NCBI GenBank assembly: GCA_001600695.1
Contig: BCKQ01000009.1
Span: 372,001-436,000, forward strand
Length of the DNA: 64,000 nt
Reading direction: 5' to 3'
From: Ascoidea asiatica
Taxonomy: Eukaryota > Ascomycota > Saccharomycetes > Ascoideales > Ascoideaceae
Both the position numbers and the translations under genes were made by a program. Within the stretch, counting starts at the first letter, position 1; the number at the start of each line of letters is the position of its first letter. The notes beneath the pieces are model-generated. The model saw nothing but the letters and a program-made list of their open reading frames with translations. It did no database searches and was not told the origin of the DNA. Positions 31,001 to 41,124 of the stretch are shown here, piece after piece.

Positions 31001-32230
31001 ATTGAAAATAAAATCAAAGACAAAAGATCATCTTTAATTAATTTGAAAACTCCGCCTTCTAGTTCTTCATCCAATTTTTCTCCAAACATGGAAACTGAAT
31101 TTAACGTTTTCAATCCTAATTCATCGCTTCCAAAAGGTCTGCCATTAACAGAAAGACCATCACTTCCTGAAATGTTTTCCGGACACATAAATTCATCAAA
31201 ATTAGTCAATGAGTCATGTAAATCATTGACCAGAGTTGACAATGACAAATATATTTATTCAATAAGTCCTAATTCTTCTGAAAATAATAATATAGGAGAA
31301 ATTTCTGAACAAATAATTTCATTACTCGCCCCGGATGAGAAGATAATAAAACTTGACTTGATTGTTTGTAGTGAGTTATCATATAAGGAGATCAAATATA
31401 CAAATGCAAATGTATTTGAAGAAAATTCTAGAAGAATAAATTTAAATGATCTTTCTGTTCATGAAATTATCAGTAAAAACTTTTCAAAATTACGAAATGA
31501 TCAACTGAATCAAATATTGTTTATAACAACATTCGGAAAATTATTTTTACTCAGACTCGATTATTCAGGTGACAACGACAATAATTTTTCAACAACTTTG
31601 GAAATTAAGCTAACCAATAGTAAAATGTCTATTTATGATTATGAATTTGGTGAACAGGATAATTCTGGCTATTTATTATTGGAACTTCTAAATTTTGAAA
31701 AGTTACTATTCTTATCTCCTTTTCCACCTTCTACAGAAAATGATTCTCATGATAATATTATAAGTTTTAGAATCAATAAAAGTATGACTTGGATTAACTG
31801 TTTATTAAAAGCTAAGGAACTATTGAAACCAAAAAGAAAGAAGAGTACAAAATTGCCGAAACAAACTCCCTCTCAAAAAATCACTTCTCCCACTTCTAAT
31901 CCCAAAAAATCGCAAAAATCTCCAAGATTATCTAAATCCGAATCTAATTCCACAAAAGAAAGTGGTTATTCTAAAAGAACTCTGGATCCTTTAAAAACCC
32001 AGAAAACTAGAGTCACCAATACTGGAAAGGTACCAGCTAAATCTACAATCCATAAATCAACATCAAATTCTAAAATGTCTATGCAGGAAATAAACACTAA
32101 AGGATTTGCTAGAACGCAGGGTCCTTCTTTTGATTATGGAGGTATTGTTACTGGCACCAGAAATAGTTCAAAAAACCAAAGATCTGCTGCGGCTGCTGCT
32201 GCGGCTGCTGCTGCCTCCATTGGATTTTGA
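28061..32230 (+). CDS. PKH: PDK1-type AGC-kinase kinase (Pkh1/2 family)
   Basis: 1389 codons. The kinase domain is at the N-terminus: glycine loop GEGSYSTVYKA, Lys40 in AIKIL, HRDLKPEN at 133-140, DFG at 153-155, and the PDK1-signature T-loop SFVGTAEYVSPELL from 229. Between DFG and the T-loop is an insertion of about 55 Lys, Asn and Asp residues. A long Asn/Gln/Ser/Pro-rich region (about 330-1070) follows, then a PH-like domain (about 1080-1255) as in PDK1/Pkh proteins, and a basic tail ending in an alanine run. Pkh kinases respond to sphingoid bases and phosphorylate the activation loops of Ypk1/2, Pkc1 and Sch9 at the plasma membrane and eisosomes. Pkh1, Pkh2 and Pkh3 cannot be told apart here. 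Confidence 0.92.
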   Translation: MSSRKRSVKDFQFGQRIGEGSYSTVYKAIDINNKKIFAIKILSKNHIVKEKKIKYVNIEKMTLNILGKHPGIVTLYYTFQDNLSLYFVLDFAEFGELLSLIRKLSSLNEFSIKYYLLQLIDAIEFMHLKGVIHRDLKPENILLNHDMKLMITDFGAAKILNPIPNKKKIKKKKNINNNNNDSDNDIYTDNDYDNLDNDNLLSNNSENNNNNDMNNNDDNDNDNDQKTASFVGTAEYVSPELLQYNKCGFESDIWAIGCIIFQFLTGNPPFKAKTEYLTFQKIINLDYNFPKFYIPLYLKDLIIKILIINPKKRLSLKQIKNHYFFNDINWNDKNQIWSKNPPKLQPYNPLIYKNLPNNLKNIPLKMPVLETTKQNKFNNSNVIRLVKKNKINTKSTLDLINNTYVPDSTPSYNQILSPHLKKINSNTPSITPSVKTNPQQIPNNNSTNTNKIVTPKSNYHSFPNHPVQYTNNQIPNQNQYPYQYQNHYSNQYQNQYPIQSQVQNHYQYQTPNQTPNHNQTPNHNQSQIQNQNTGPIPIISHNTGPNVNISKKINIKTINNNNANANTNSNYMSKKLSSPKISSPKINSPKINSPKFISKKSSFSSSNNQNIQNIKDTKIIKNSPNNLNNFDNENSVNSPLNLPILSPKIKPKKLFQTTLPNNLSNSTSSLNDEILNLENDFQNIQLSSSQSENQIQNQNQKQTPFPLHYQHTAPNSSRSSPSLSQPIHYQHTAPQLINNPNNSFIHNINNGFNNDINNQHNNGFTNVPITSNKHIISEKKLEFEKYVNTVNNNKSNNCPTSPVSKNKKNNNNNTTINNIITQNAINKENSIKKTPKQSTNYNINKNPITPSNPNFLHHAYTMQDRIIQLDQKTTLPSAQFSQNNSSIENIVSFQNQKRAHPYAFMRQKAFQNQVSSPNFNTYQQQNVPVSKRNNLGLFLETSNNANNDNESMFLFENRDDLMKSSSSNDFNFQKPLESSMIENKIKDKRSSLINLKTPPSSSSSNFSPNMETEFNVFNPNSSLPKGLPLTERPSLPEMFSGHINSSKLVNESCKSLTRVDNDKYIYSISPNSSENNNIGEISEQIISLLAPDEKIIKLDLIVCSELSYKEIKYTNANVFEENSRRINLNDLSVHEIISKNFSKLRNDQLNQILFITTFGKLFLLRLDYSGDNDNNFSTTLEIKLTNSKMSIYDYEFGEQDNSGYLLLELLNFEKLLFLSPFPPSTENDSHDNIISFRINKSMTWINCLLKAKELLKPKRKKSTKLPKQTPSQKITSPTSNPKKSQKSPRLSKSESNSTKESGYSKRTLDPLKTQKTRVTNTGKVPAKSTIHKSTSNSKMSMQEINTKGFARTQGPSFDYGGIVTGTRNSSKNQRSAAAAAAAAAASIGF

Positions 32231-32967
32231 TTTTACCTGAACTTGTTTTATTTCAATTCTTCTTATCAAGCTCTAATAATTTTTCATTTTTTTTAATTGA
32301 CATTTTTAAATCCTTTACTAGCATTTTTTTTTAACCCTTATTTTTTTACGAAGCTTTTGTTTATTTGTCTAACCAATCTGGCGTGCTTTTTTTGGTTGGG
32401 TTTTGGTTCCTTTAAAATAAAATTCATAGCAAATTATCATATATGAAATTTGTGAAATTAATAAATCACTATAAAAACTAGAAAAAAACCGAATTTTATT
32501 CGATGTAGCATGACCAAATTGAATTCATGAACTTCTGAAAAAAATTATGTCAAAACAAAAGAGGCTATAATCAAAATGATTTTCATTGATGAGCTTTTAT
32601 TCACTCAAGGGATTTAAAACCTCCAAAAAAATAGTTGGGCTTTACAGTAATCTTACAATGATAAGCCTTGAAGTTATATCCATACCAATATGCACATACT
32701 GTATATTGAAATAGAAAATACTCGATAATTTCGAATGTACAAACAGTCTAAAGTAAAATGAAACAAAATGAAGAATAATAAAAGAGAATATAAAGACATT
32801 GTAGCAAAAGTTACAAAAAAAGGAAAAAGATAAAAATCTAGCAAAATTTAATGAAAAAAAAAATGTAATAGAAAAACTGAGTTAAAAAAATATTGTAAAA
32901 TCACGTAACATAAAAAAAATTTCAATCTATCCTGAAATTTCTCGATAATAAAAAAAAAACAGTTAGA
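32231..32967. other. Convergent 3' region PKH / zinc-cluster gene
   Basis: 737 bp of A/T-rich sequence holding both 3' ends. Many A and T homopolymers; no open frame or RNA gene recognised. Confidence 0.65.
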
Positions 32968-35900
32968 TTATGATAAGGAAAAAAAATCATTCTGTTCTAA
33001 ATCTTTGCCAGTACTTTCCTCACTGGCTCCGATATTAAAGTTGATAGTGGTTAAGCTTGGCAAGTCATCACCTAAAAATTGAAACATCATATGCATACCG
33101 ATTTGATTACTAAACTCAGAGTACTGATCAATTTTAGGGAAAAAATCTCCAAATTGCTTTAAGAACCAATTTTGATGATAATCACTAGTTAACACTTTAC
33201 TTTTAACAAATGAGCTTAAGTATCCATAATATACTCTCATGATTTTTACTGCAACTAAATCACCTGTTATTAATAAGGAGTGAAAAATTTTATCCATTAA
33301 TATTGGAAATAAAAATAGCTTCAAAAGTAAATTAGAATTTTCCTCTGATTTATTATTATTTTTGGAAGAGAAACTTTTATCATGACTAATTAAAGCACTT
33401 AGACTGAACAAAATTTTGACAGAATTATAATATGGGGAAGAATATTCAATGGGAAATAATTCAGTGATGGAATCATCAAAACATTTTAAAGGAGAATAAA
33501 CCTGTTCTTTGCTCTCGGAAATATTAGAGTAATTGATCGTTATATCACTTTCATTTAAATCACAATTATACAATTTAAAATATTCAAATTCGGCAGTAGA
33601 TTCGGAAGTCTTCGACTTTGAAGTAGATTTCAGTTTACCTTTATTTGAAGAATTTGATTTGGAATTTTCTTTAATATTATTCATTAGAATAATATTGAAA
33701 AACTTTGACTGGTCATCGATTAAAGGAATCATTTTTTTCAAAATTTCGATAGCAGTTCTTATGTAATAAAGCCAATTAAAATTTGATTTTGATAATAGGT
33801 CGAGATTAGAAATTGCATTCATAATAAGGACCAATGCAAAAGTGATTAATGAATCAATTTTTTCAATGTCTTTAGTAGACCTTTTTTTATTCATTTTTCC
33901 ATTTTTTTTACCTTCTAAATCCATTTTTAAAGAACTTAATTGATTCTGAATCAAATTAATTGAAGAATTTAGATTTGAGATAATATAGTGTTGTAATTTT
34001 TGAATCTTCTGTTCGCTTATTGAAGCACATTCAAATTTCAAAAAATGAGTAGCAGAAAATGATAAAATGATATATAATAAATAGTCATGGTGAAATGCCA
34101 ATTTTGATAAAATATAATCATTTAATAAGAAAGAATTGAAAATTCCAGAATCAATAATTGTAGAAGAAACTTTAGTAACAAAATGATAAATAAGTTTAAG
34201 ATCTAAACAATTCAATGACTTATTTGCAGTTGATGATGATCTGGGATTAGTCAATAATAAACTACTTAAATTTTGGCTGTAGGAATTCAATAAAAACGAA
34301 ATATCATCACTGATTTGAGAATTTTGAGGATTTTGAGAACTCTTGAAGGAAGGGTTACAATGATTTTCATTGTTTTCATTATTATTTGGTTCACTGGTAT
34401 TAGTATTATTTTGCATTTCTATGTTAGTGTTATTCACTTCTCCATTATTAGAAGTAATGCTATCGCTTTTATTAGTATTATTAGTAGTAGAATTTTCTTG
34501 ATTATTATTATTGTTATTTTTATTATTTTCACTACTATTGAAAATGTTATTGGTATTATTATTTTGATTAAAATCATTGGAACTATCAAAATTATCAATT
34601 GGATCAATTTGATTAATATCAAAATTCAAATTGCTTAAATCACTTGAATTATTAAAATTATTTAAATTAGTAAAATCATTTTCATTAAAGTTATTAGCAA
34701 ATTCATTAAAATTACTTAAATTTTTAAAATTTTCATCTAAATAAAACTGCTGATTATGATTTTGATTTTTTAAATTATTGTTAGGCTTTATAGATTCAAC
34801 AGACATGGAATTTGAAATATTTGTTGAAAATAAAGAGTTTGGTGATGATTCATTAGTTAAAGTTGAGTAAAGAGAATCAGAAGAGGGAGAATCTTTTGTT
34901 TTTTCATTTTGATTGAATTTATTGATATTTTCAATGTCAGGAGGATAACTATTATTGAGTACCTCGTTTAAGGAATCATTAAGAGCACTATTAATATGTG
35001 CTGTTGAATTTTGAACTAAATCTAAATTAATTGGATTTAAGTCAAAACTTGCAAAATCAAAGGGAGAATCTAGAGAAAAAACTGGATTCAAATCTAAATC
35101 TAGACTTAGAGAAGAATTTGGTAACATTAAATTTGATTTTGGAGATGATGCTAAAGAAAATTGATCAGATATTGAATCAATATCAGAAGTTTGAAAAAAA
35201 GGAGACTTTAATGTATTTTCTTTAACATTGTAGCTATTATTATTTGCTGAATTTGTTATATTGGTATTTGAATTATTATTATTGACATTGGTAGTATCAA
35301 TGTTATTGTTATTGTTAGAGTTGGTTTTTAAACTATTATCAAAAGTGATCAAATTATTAGAATTGAAGTTTAGATCATCAATTTTAAAATTTTCATCTGG
35401 AGAAAATAAATTTTGAGTTGAGGTTGAGATTTGATTTGAATCTGAAATTGAATTTGAATTTTTATTTTGTTTTGAATATTGATCATTCATATTTATCAAT
35501 TGATCATAAGTTGAAGATAGGTTTGATAAGTTTGATAGATTTGTATTTGGGTTTGCATTAGAATTATTATTGATATCATTATAGTTACCAGAATCTTGAT
35601 AATTTTGATTTTGAAGTTGCATTTGATTTTGATTCTGATCTTGATTTTGAATTTGATCTTGATCTTGAATTTGATTTGAATTTTGAACTAATTTTTCAAA
35701 ATTAAAATTTAAGTTTAAATTTAATTTTAAATTCAAATTAATATCATTTAAATTATAATTAAAATTATTTAATAAATTTTTAAAATTTAAATTTTTTAAA
35801 ATTAATTGATTTAAATTTGTTGGTAAATATTTATTTTTTGGATCATCAAATTTTAAATTTGATAAATTTATACCATTATTATTAATTAATTTATCTAAAA

Positions 35901-36243
35901 TTTTATCACCAGTTGAATTTAATAAACCTAAAGAAATTACAGAATATGTACAATCTATACCCATATGTTTACATTTTAAGCATGAAGGTTTTAATTCATC
36001 ACATTTAACTCTTCTTTTTTTACAAGTATTACAACCAGTTCTTGATTTATTATGATATTTTCTTTTTCCAGTTGATAATTTATTTTTATTTTTTATATTT
36101 ATGATATTAATAATATTACTTTCAATTTGATTTAATTGATTTTTTTGATTAATCTGAATAGTCTGATTTACGGATTTATTTGATTGATTGATTTGATTAT
36201 TGTTATTGTTATTGTTATTTTTATCGTTATATATAGAATTAGA

Positions 36244-36288
<45 letters not shown>

Positions 36289-36756
36289 GTTATTATTATT
36301 GTTATTATTATTGTTATTATTATTGTTGTTGTTGTTGTTGTTGTTGTTTTTATTATTATTATTATTATTGATATTATTATTATTATTAGTTACTTGAGAA
36401 TTTGATTGATTATTAATGATTGGATTTGAATAAAGAGATAATAAAGTTTTAGTTGTAGTTTTATTATTTAAATAATCTTTGATTAATTGATTATTTTTAA
36501 GATTCAAATTTATATTTAAAAGATTATTTTTTTTATTTTTATTATTGAAGTTTTTATTATTATTAAAGTTTTTATTTGATAAATTTGATAAAATTGATAA
36601 TTTTGGTTTAATTGGAACTGGTTTTTTATCAATTTTATTTCTATTTTTTATAAATTTTCTATTTGAATTATTATTTGCATTATTATTGAATTGATTATTT
36701 GATATTGAAGAAGAAGAAGAAGAAGAAAAAGAGGATGATGAAGAAGAGGATGACAT
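32968..36756 (-). CDS. Zn2Cys6 transcription factor, Upc2/Ecm22-like
   Basis: 1262 codons. The zinc cluster spans residues 242-269 with spacing C-x2-C-x6-C-x6-C-x2-C-x6-C, preceded by RKYHNKSRTG and containing CKKRRVKCDE, close to the Upc2/Ecm22 class. Before it are Asn runs, one of about 45 residues with few interruptions. A long Asn/Ser/Gln-rich middle leads to a C-terminal regulatory region (about 850-1262) that starts LDLKLIYHFVTKVSSTI and contains YIILSFSATHFLKFE, like the Upc2-family region whose C-terminus senses sterol in Upc2. Zinc cluster and regulatory region support a nuclear regulator; the sterol role is an inference. It could be another member of the Upc2/Sut-like group. Divergent from CDT1 across 4.4 kb, an unusually long promoter. 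Confidence 0.8.
36240..36400. repeat. ATT/GTT trinucleotide tract encoding poly-Asn
   Basis: On the plus strand this is (ATT/GTT)n; on the coding minus strand it is AAT/AAC, encoding the long Asn run upstream of the zinc cluster. Mixing of AAC and AAT shows the tract is not a single fresh expansion. Confidence 0.9.
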
Positions 36757-38496
36757 TTACTTGATTTATTGGATTTATATATTATTTGATTGTATAAATA
36801 TTTGATTTTTATTTGAATAATCTTTCAAATATACAATTTATGAATTATTGTAAACTCTGAATAAACATAAAATGAAATTAAATGAGATGATTTAAATTGA
36901 TTGATTGATTTATTGATTGAATGAATAAATAAAATGAAAGGAAATGAAATGAAATTATATGATTTGAATTGAAATGATCTTAAAATAGTTGGGATATATG
37001 AAGATAAATTATACAGGTTATACAGACTAGATGATATACTAAAAAATAGTATAAATTATGAATTATAAATTATAAATTATAAATTGATCTGATATATTGA
37101 TTTGATGAATTTATTTGATTTATTGAATGAGTTAAAAGAAGTTAAAAGATTTAGAATTGATTGAATAGAAATAGAAATATATTAAAAATTCATAAAGTAA
37201 AGAGGTTTAGTATTAGATAGAAGTCGAGAATATTGAATAATATATGAAATAATGAGATATATAAATGAATAAAAATATAATTATGATTTGAAATAATTAT
37301 TTAGAAATATTATTATATATATATATAATATAATATATCTAATAGATAATATATGATTATATTATAAATAAATATATATAATATATTATATTATACTATG
37401 ATTGTTATATAATTACATATAATCTGAGATTGTATTCGTGTGATATAATACAACAATACAATATAATAGGAATAATGATAAAATGATAAAATGATATAAT
37501 GATAGAATGATGAGAATTTGAACAGACTCAGGTCATTTGATAAATAACAAATTCAATTTCAAAAAATAGTAATTGAATTTCAACTTATCAAAGGATAAAT
37601 ACCTGAACTTCTCCAGATTTTGAAGAAATTCTGAAGAAAAAGAATGAATAAATAATTATTAATAATTATTGATATTTTTTTTACAAAAATTATTAAGAAA
37701 TATTATTTAAAAATATAATTTTTTTACAAAATTTGTTAACAATATTCTAAAATGGTTTGAGAATAAGTTTTAAAATAATACTTTAAGTTTTCCGAAATAT
37801 TTTGATTAAGTTACTATTTGAAATTAGTTATTTTCATTTAAGAAACTCTTTCAATAAAATTGATTAAATTCAATCAATATTTATCCAAATCTAATCCAAA
37901 TTTAAAATACTTTAGAGTAAATCTGAATTAGTTTGAATTAAATTGAACAGATTTGAATAAATATGAACAGTTTTGAACAGTTTTGAACAAGTTTTAAATA
38001 CTTTTGATAAATTTTGATGTTTTTTCGAGTTTTATAAAGTTTTAAGGTGTTTTCTGGTGTTTTCCGGTGTTTTGGGCTGTTCTAAAAGGCTTTGTGAAGT
38101 TACAAAACTCAACTCAACAATTGTTGAGCACCGGTAAAAAGTGCCATTATCACAGGTCTTTGAAACCGCCTTTTTTATTTCACTAACCTATTAGCCTAAA
38201 GGCTGTTTTGTATGAGAAGATGAGCTGAGTCACCTGATATGGCGCATTTCTTATGCAGAGATCCAGAACCATGTGCAAAAAAGTATGAAAAAACAGGCAG
38301 GAAAAAGGCAGGAAAAAAAAAAATGAAAGGCAAATGAAAAGCCGACGAACAATAAGGGAAACTACAAGCACAGAAATGTCCCAAAAGAAAAAGGGCAGGA
38401 GATATATCTGCAGAACTGGACCTCAAGTCACGAACCACAACCACGAACTGGCGTTTTCACCGTTTTGACCATTTTCACCTCACTTCGCTCTTTTCT

Positions 38497-38516
38497 CAGC
38501 GGTTTTCTCACCGCTG
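38497..38516. repeat. Perfect hairpin
   Basis: Arms CAGCGGT (38497-38503) and ACCGCTG (38510-38516) are separated by a 6-base loop. It lies in the GC-richer block; function unknown. Confidence 0.7.
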
Positions 38517-38587
38517 CTCGATTTCAGGGGCTGATCGTTATTGTTAACAAATAACGGCGCTTACTCGAGACTCATACCCAGAAGGAA

Positions 38588-38665
38588 ATATTTATATTTA
38601 TATTTATCTTTATATTTATATTTATATTTATATTTATCTTTATGTTTGAATTTATATTTATATTA
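38588..38665 (+). repeat. TTTATA hexamer tract with origin-consensus matches
   Basis: Tandem TTTATA/TTTATC units contain several overlapping exact matches to the S. cerevisiae 11-bp origin consensus WTTTAYRTTTW (for example ATTTATATTTA at 38590-38600 and 38596-38606). Whether this species uses that consensus is unknown. Confidence 0.6.
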
Positions 38666-39064
38666 TATTATTGTGATATGGTGGTATTTTATTTTATTAT
38701 ATGGTAAATTGTATAATGGTGAATCAAATGGATATCTCGACATACCACATTTGTAACATTAAAGAGTAACTCGCAGTTGTACATCAACAGCCTATGCCAT
38801 GGTGATCCGTATGGCGAAATTACTTTTAGTTTTTAGGAATGGCTAAAGTCACGTTTATTGTACTCCATAGTTGCAATTCTGTTACGTTTATTTATTTTTC
38901 CGGAATATTTTCACATATCCCTGGCTACTTTTTAATGTCATACTATATCTGTAAGAATGATTTCAATATTTTGAATTCAAAAGGTGTACTGTCACGCGGG
39001 ACACCGTGGTAGTGGATCAAAATACAACACTTTTTTCTCAAATTCTTGAATTTCACTAACTTCA

Positions 39065-39081
39065 CTAATTGGCCCAATTAG
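39065..39081. repeat. 17-bp palindrome with two CCAAT boxes
   Basis: CTAATTGG-C-CCAATTAG is a perfect palindrome with a single central base and places CCAAT on both strands, compatible with a Hap-complex or homeodomain-type site. Confidence 0.5.
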
Positions 39082-40804
39082 ATATATTCGACTAAATTAG
39101 TGTCTCACTAATTATTCATTTATTATTCATTAATTATTCAATGAATATTTATCAAATATTTGAATTTTATTAAAATATTTTAAAATTACGTATTTTTTTT
39201 TTATTTATTACCAGTATTCATTTATTGTCCAATTATAATCAAAATATTATGCATTTATTATTTAATTTTCTTAACTTTTCTCGACTTTTTTCGACTTTTA
39301 ATTAATTTTCTCGACTTCAAATTTGACTCTCATCGATTTATCATATCCTTTATTAATAATCATTTTTATAAAAGGATCCATCAGATTGGTCTCAACTGAG
39401 TTTGCATATTATTTTCGAGTATGTTCGGATTAAAAAATCTCGACTCGAGTTTTTTTGAGAAAATTTCAAATTAATCAACATTACCAAATATCAAGTGTTT
39501 TAAATTCTACTTTAAAAATGATATTAATCTAGGTTATTAGTCGATTTGTTGAAGTAATTAAATACTCGACTAATTTTTTATTGTTAGATGTTGTATAATA
39601 TATTGTATGATAAGTTTATTACACAAAAAAAAAATGTTTCTCAGATTGTTCCTTTTTTTTCTTTCTTTTTTCCAACTTACTTTTATTTTCTTATTTATTT
39701 CTTTACTTAAATATATCTTCTTATGAATTTCTTTGAAAATCATTTTATTTGCTTAGATGTTTATAAAAAAAAAACATCACAGCACGTCAAATAATGAAAA
39801 ATATCATATGATGAAATAATTTCAAAACTACTTTTCATATTTTTATACTTACTAAAAGTTACTTCTAGGTTATTTCTAGCTCATTAAGTTACAAATTGAC
39901 TTGAACTTTATATCTAACAATTATTACTCTTCTAGTTTCTTCTTACAGTTCTTTTTTCATATTACCAAGTAATTTTTTGATTTTGTTTTTAATTTTTTTG
40001 ATTTTCTTGATGTTTTTGAAGTTTTTGATTAATTTTCGATACTCAATTGTTTGCCTACAGGTAAATTTCGAAACTCATTTGTTTTTTAAAATATAATTGA
40101 TTTTCTATACTCTGAATAGGTTTCAAATATCATATGATTTAAAAATATTGAAACATGATAATAATTCAAACAATTGCTTTAGAAAATGTTTCAACAGTTT
40201 CTATTACGCTTATTATTGTATTAGGTTTATTGTTTTTATAAACACTCAATTTCATTTATTTCTAACTCAATCTTATTCTCAAACTTTTTCAATTGAGTCT
40301 CATTCTATTATTATATCTGTCTATCACATTTATGTTTTGTTTTATATTTGTTTATTGTCCCTCGATTCTATCTTTATTTCAACTTCTCTATAGTTACTGT
40401 AACATTACTGTATGATTACAACTGCAACTGTAATTACTATTCCTCATTCTAAACTTTACAAGCTTTACAAACACCGAGTATACACTGTAAACTAACCGGA
40501 CTATACCTTATTCAAATATGCTTTTCCTTTGTGTGCCTATTTTCTATTTTCCAATGTCTATTTTCTATTTCCTATTTTTTGTATTGTCGTGAACCTATTT
40601 CAATTTACGAGAATCGCAAACAGCATTCATCACCGATGGCTTTGTGCTAGCCACACAGTGTTAAAACTTCACCCCACGAAACACCTCTGTTACTAGTCTC
40701 TACGGTGTTACGACTCCTCCACACTTAGCCACATTATTTATATTAGCCCCCTAAGCACTCATGCGGGTTAAACCGCGCGCGATACGCATCAAACTAGTTT
40801 TCCC

Positions 40805-40810
40805 ACGCGT
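40805..40810. promoter_or_regulatory. MCB box ACGCGT upstream of CDT1
   Basis: A perfect MluI cell-cycle box lies about 315 bp upstream of the CDT1/TAH11 start, in a GC-richer block that also holds GCGCGCG at about 40774. MBF binds this motif in G1/S genes; regulation of this gene is inferred. Confidence 0.5.
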
Positions 40811-41124
40811 TTCTCTTGATGTGGCGATGCAAAGATAGCCAGGCTTTGTTTACACAATAACTTCGAACGTGTCTTACCCAACAATAAAACTCTCTAATTC
40901 TCGAATTTATTTTTGAGAATTCGGTTTCGCAAATAAACGCTGCTTGATGTTATTACATAAACACACGTTTTTTCAATTGAGACCATTAATGAGGTTCCCT
41001 TTCTTTAAATTTCTAGAGTTAACCGAAAAAAGGTTTATTTATAAAAAAGTATATTAACCAAAAAAAAATAAATAAACAATTTTAGTTTATAAATATTTTA
41101 GTTTGATTCTTTAAATTGAAAAAG

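Larger units (their letters stand above)
36757..41124. other. 4.4 kb gene-free region between zinc-cluster gene and CDT1
   Basis: The longest non-coding stretch in the window. Contents in order: AT-rich promoter of the zinc-cluster gene; a nearly pure A/T block with TATATA runs (about 37300-37410); a GC-richer block (38040-38560) with three tandem GGTGTTTT units (38051-38080) and a 7-bp-arm hairpin (38497-38516); TTTATA hexamer repeats (38588-38665); a cluster of seven TCGAC motifs (39088-39570); a palindrome at 39065-39081; and a GC-richer block (40600-40870) with an MCB box. Frames of 60-98 codons here are low in complexity and lack domains. No tRNA was recognised. Confidence 0.65.

Noticed and set aside
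36184-36405. Plus-strand poly-Ile/Leu/Val frames
   Set aside because: They are the antisense reading of the (AAT/AAC)n poly-Asn tract of the zinc-cluster gene.
38183-38444. Two overlapping minus-strand open frames in the GC-richer block
   Set aside because: They overlap in different frames, are Ser/Phe/Leu-rich without a domain, and are explained by fewer A/T-rich stops in a GC-richer block.
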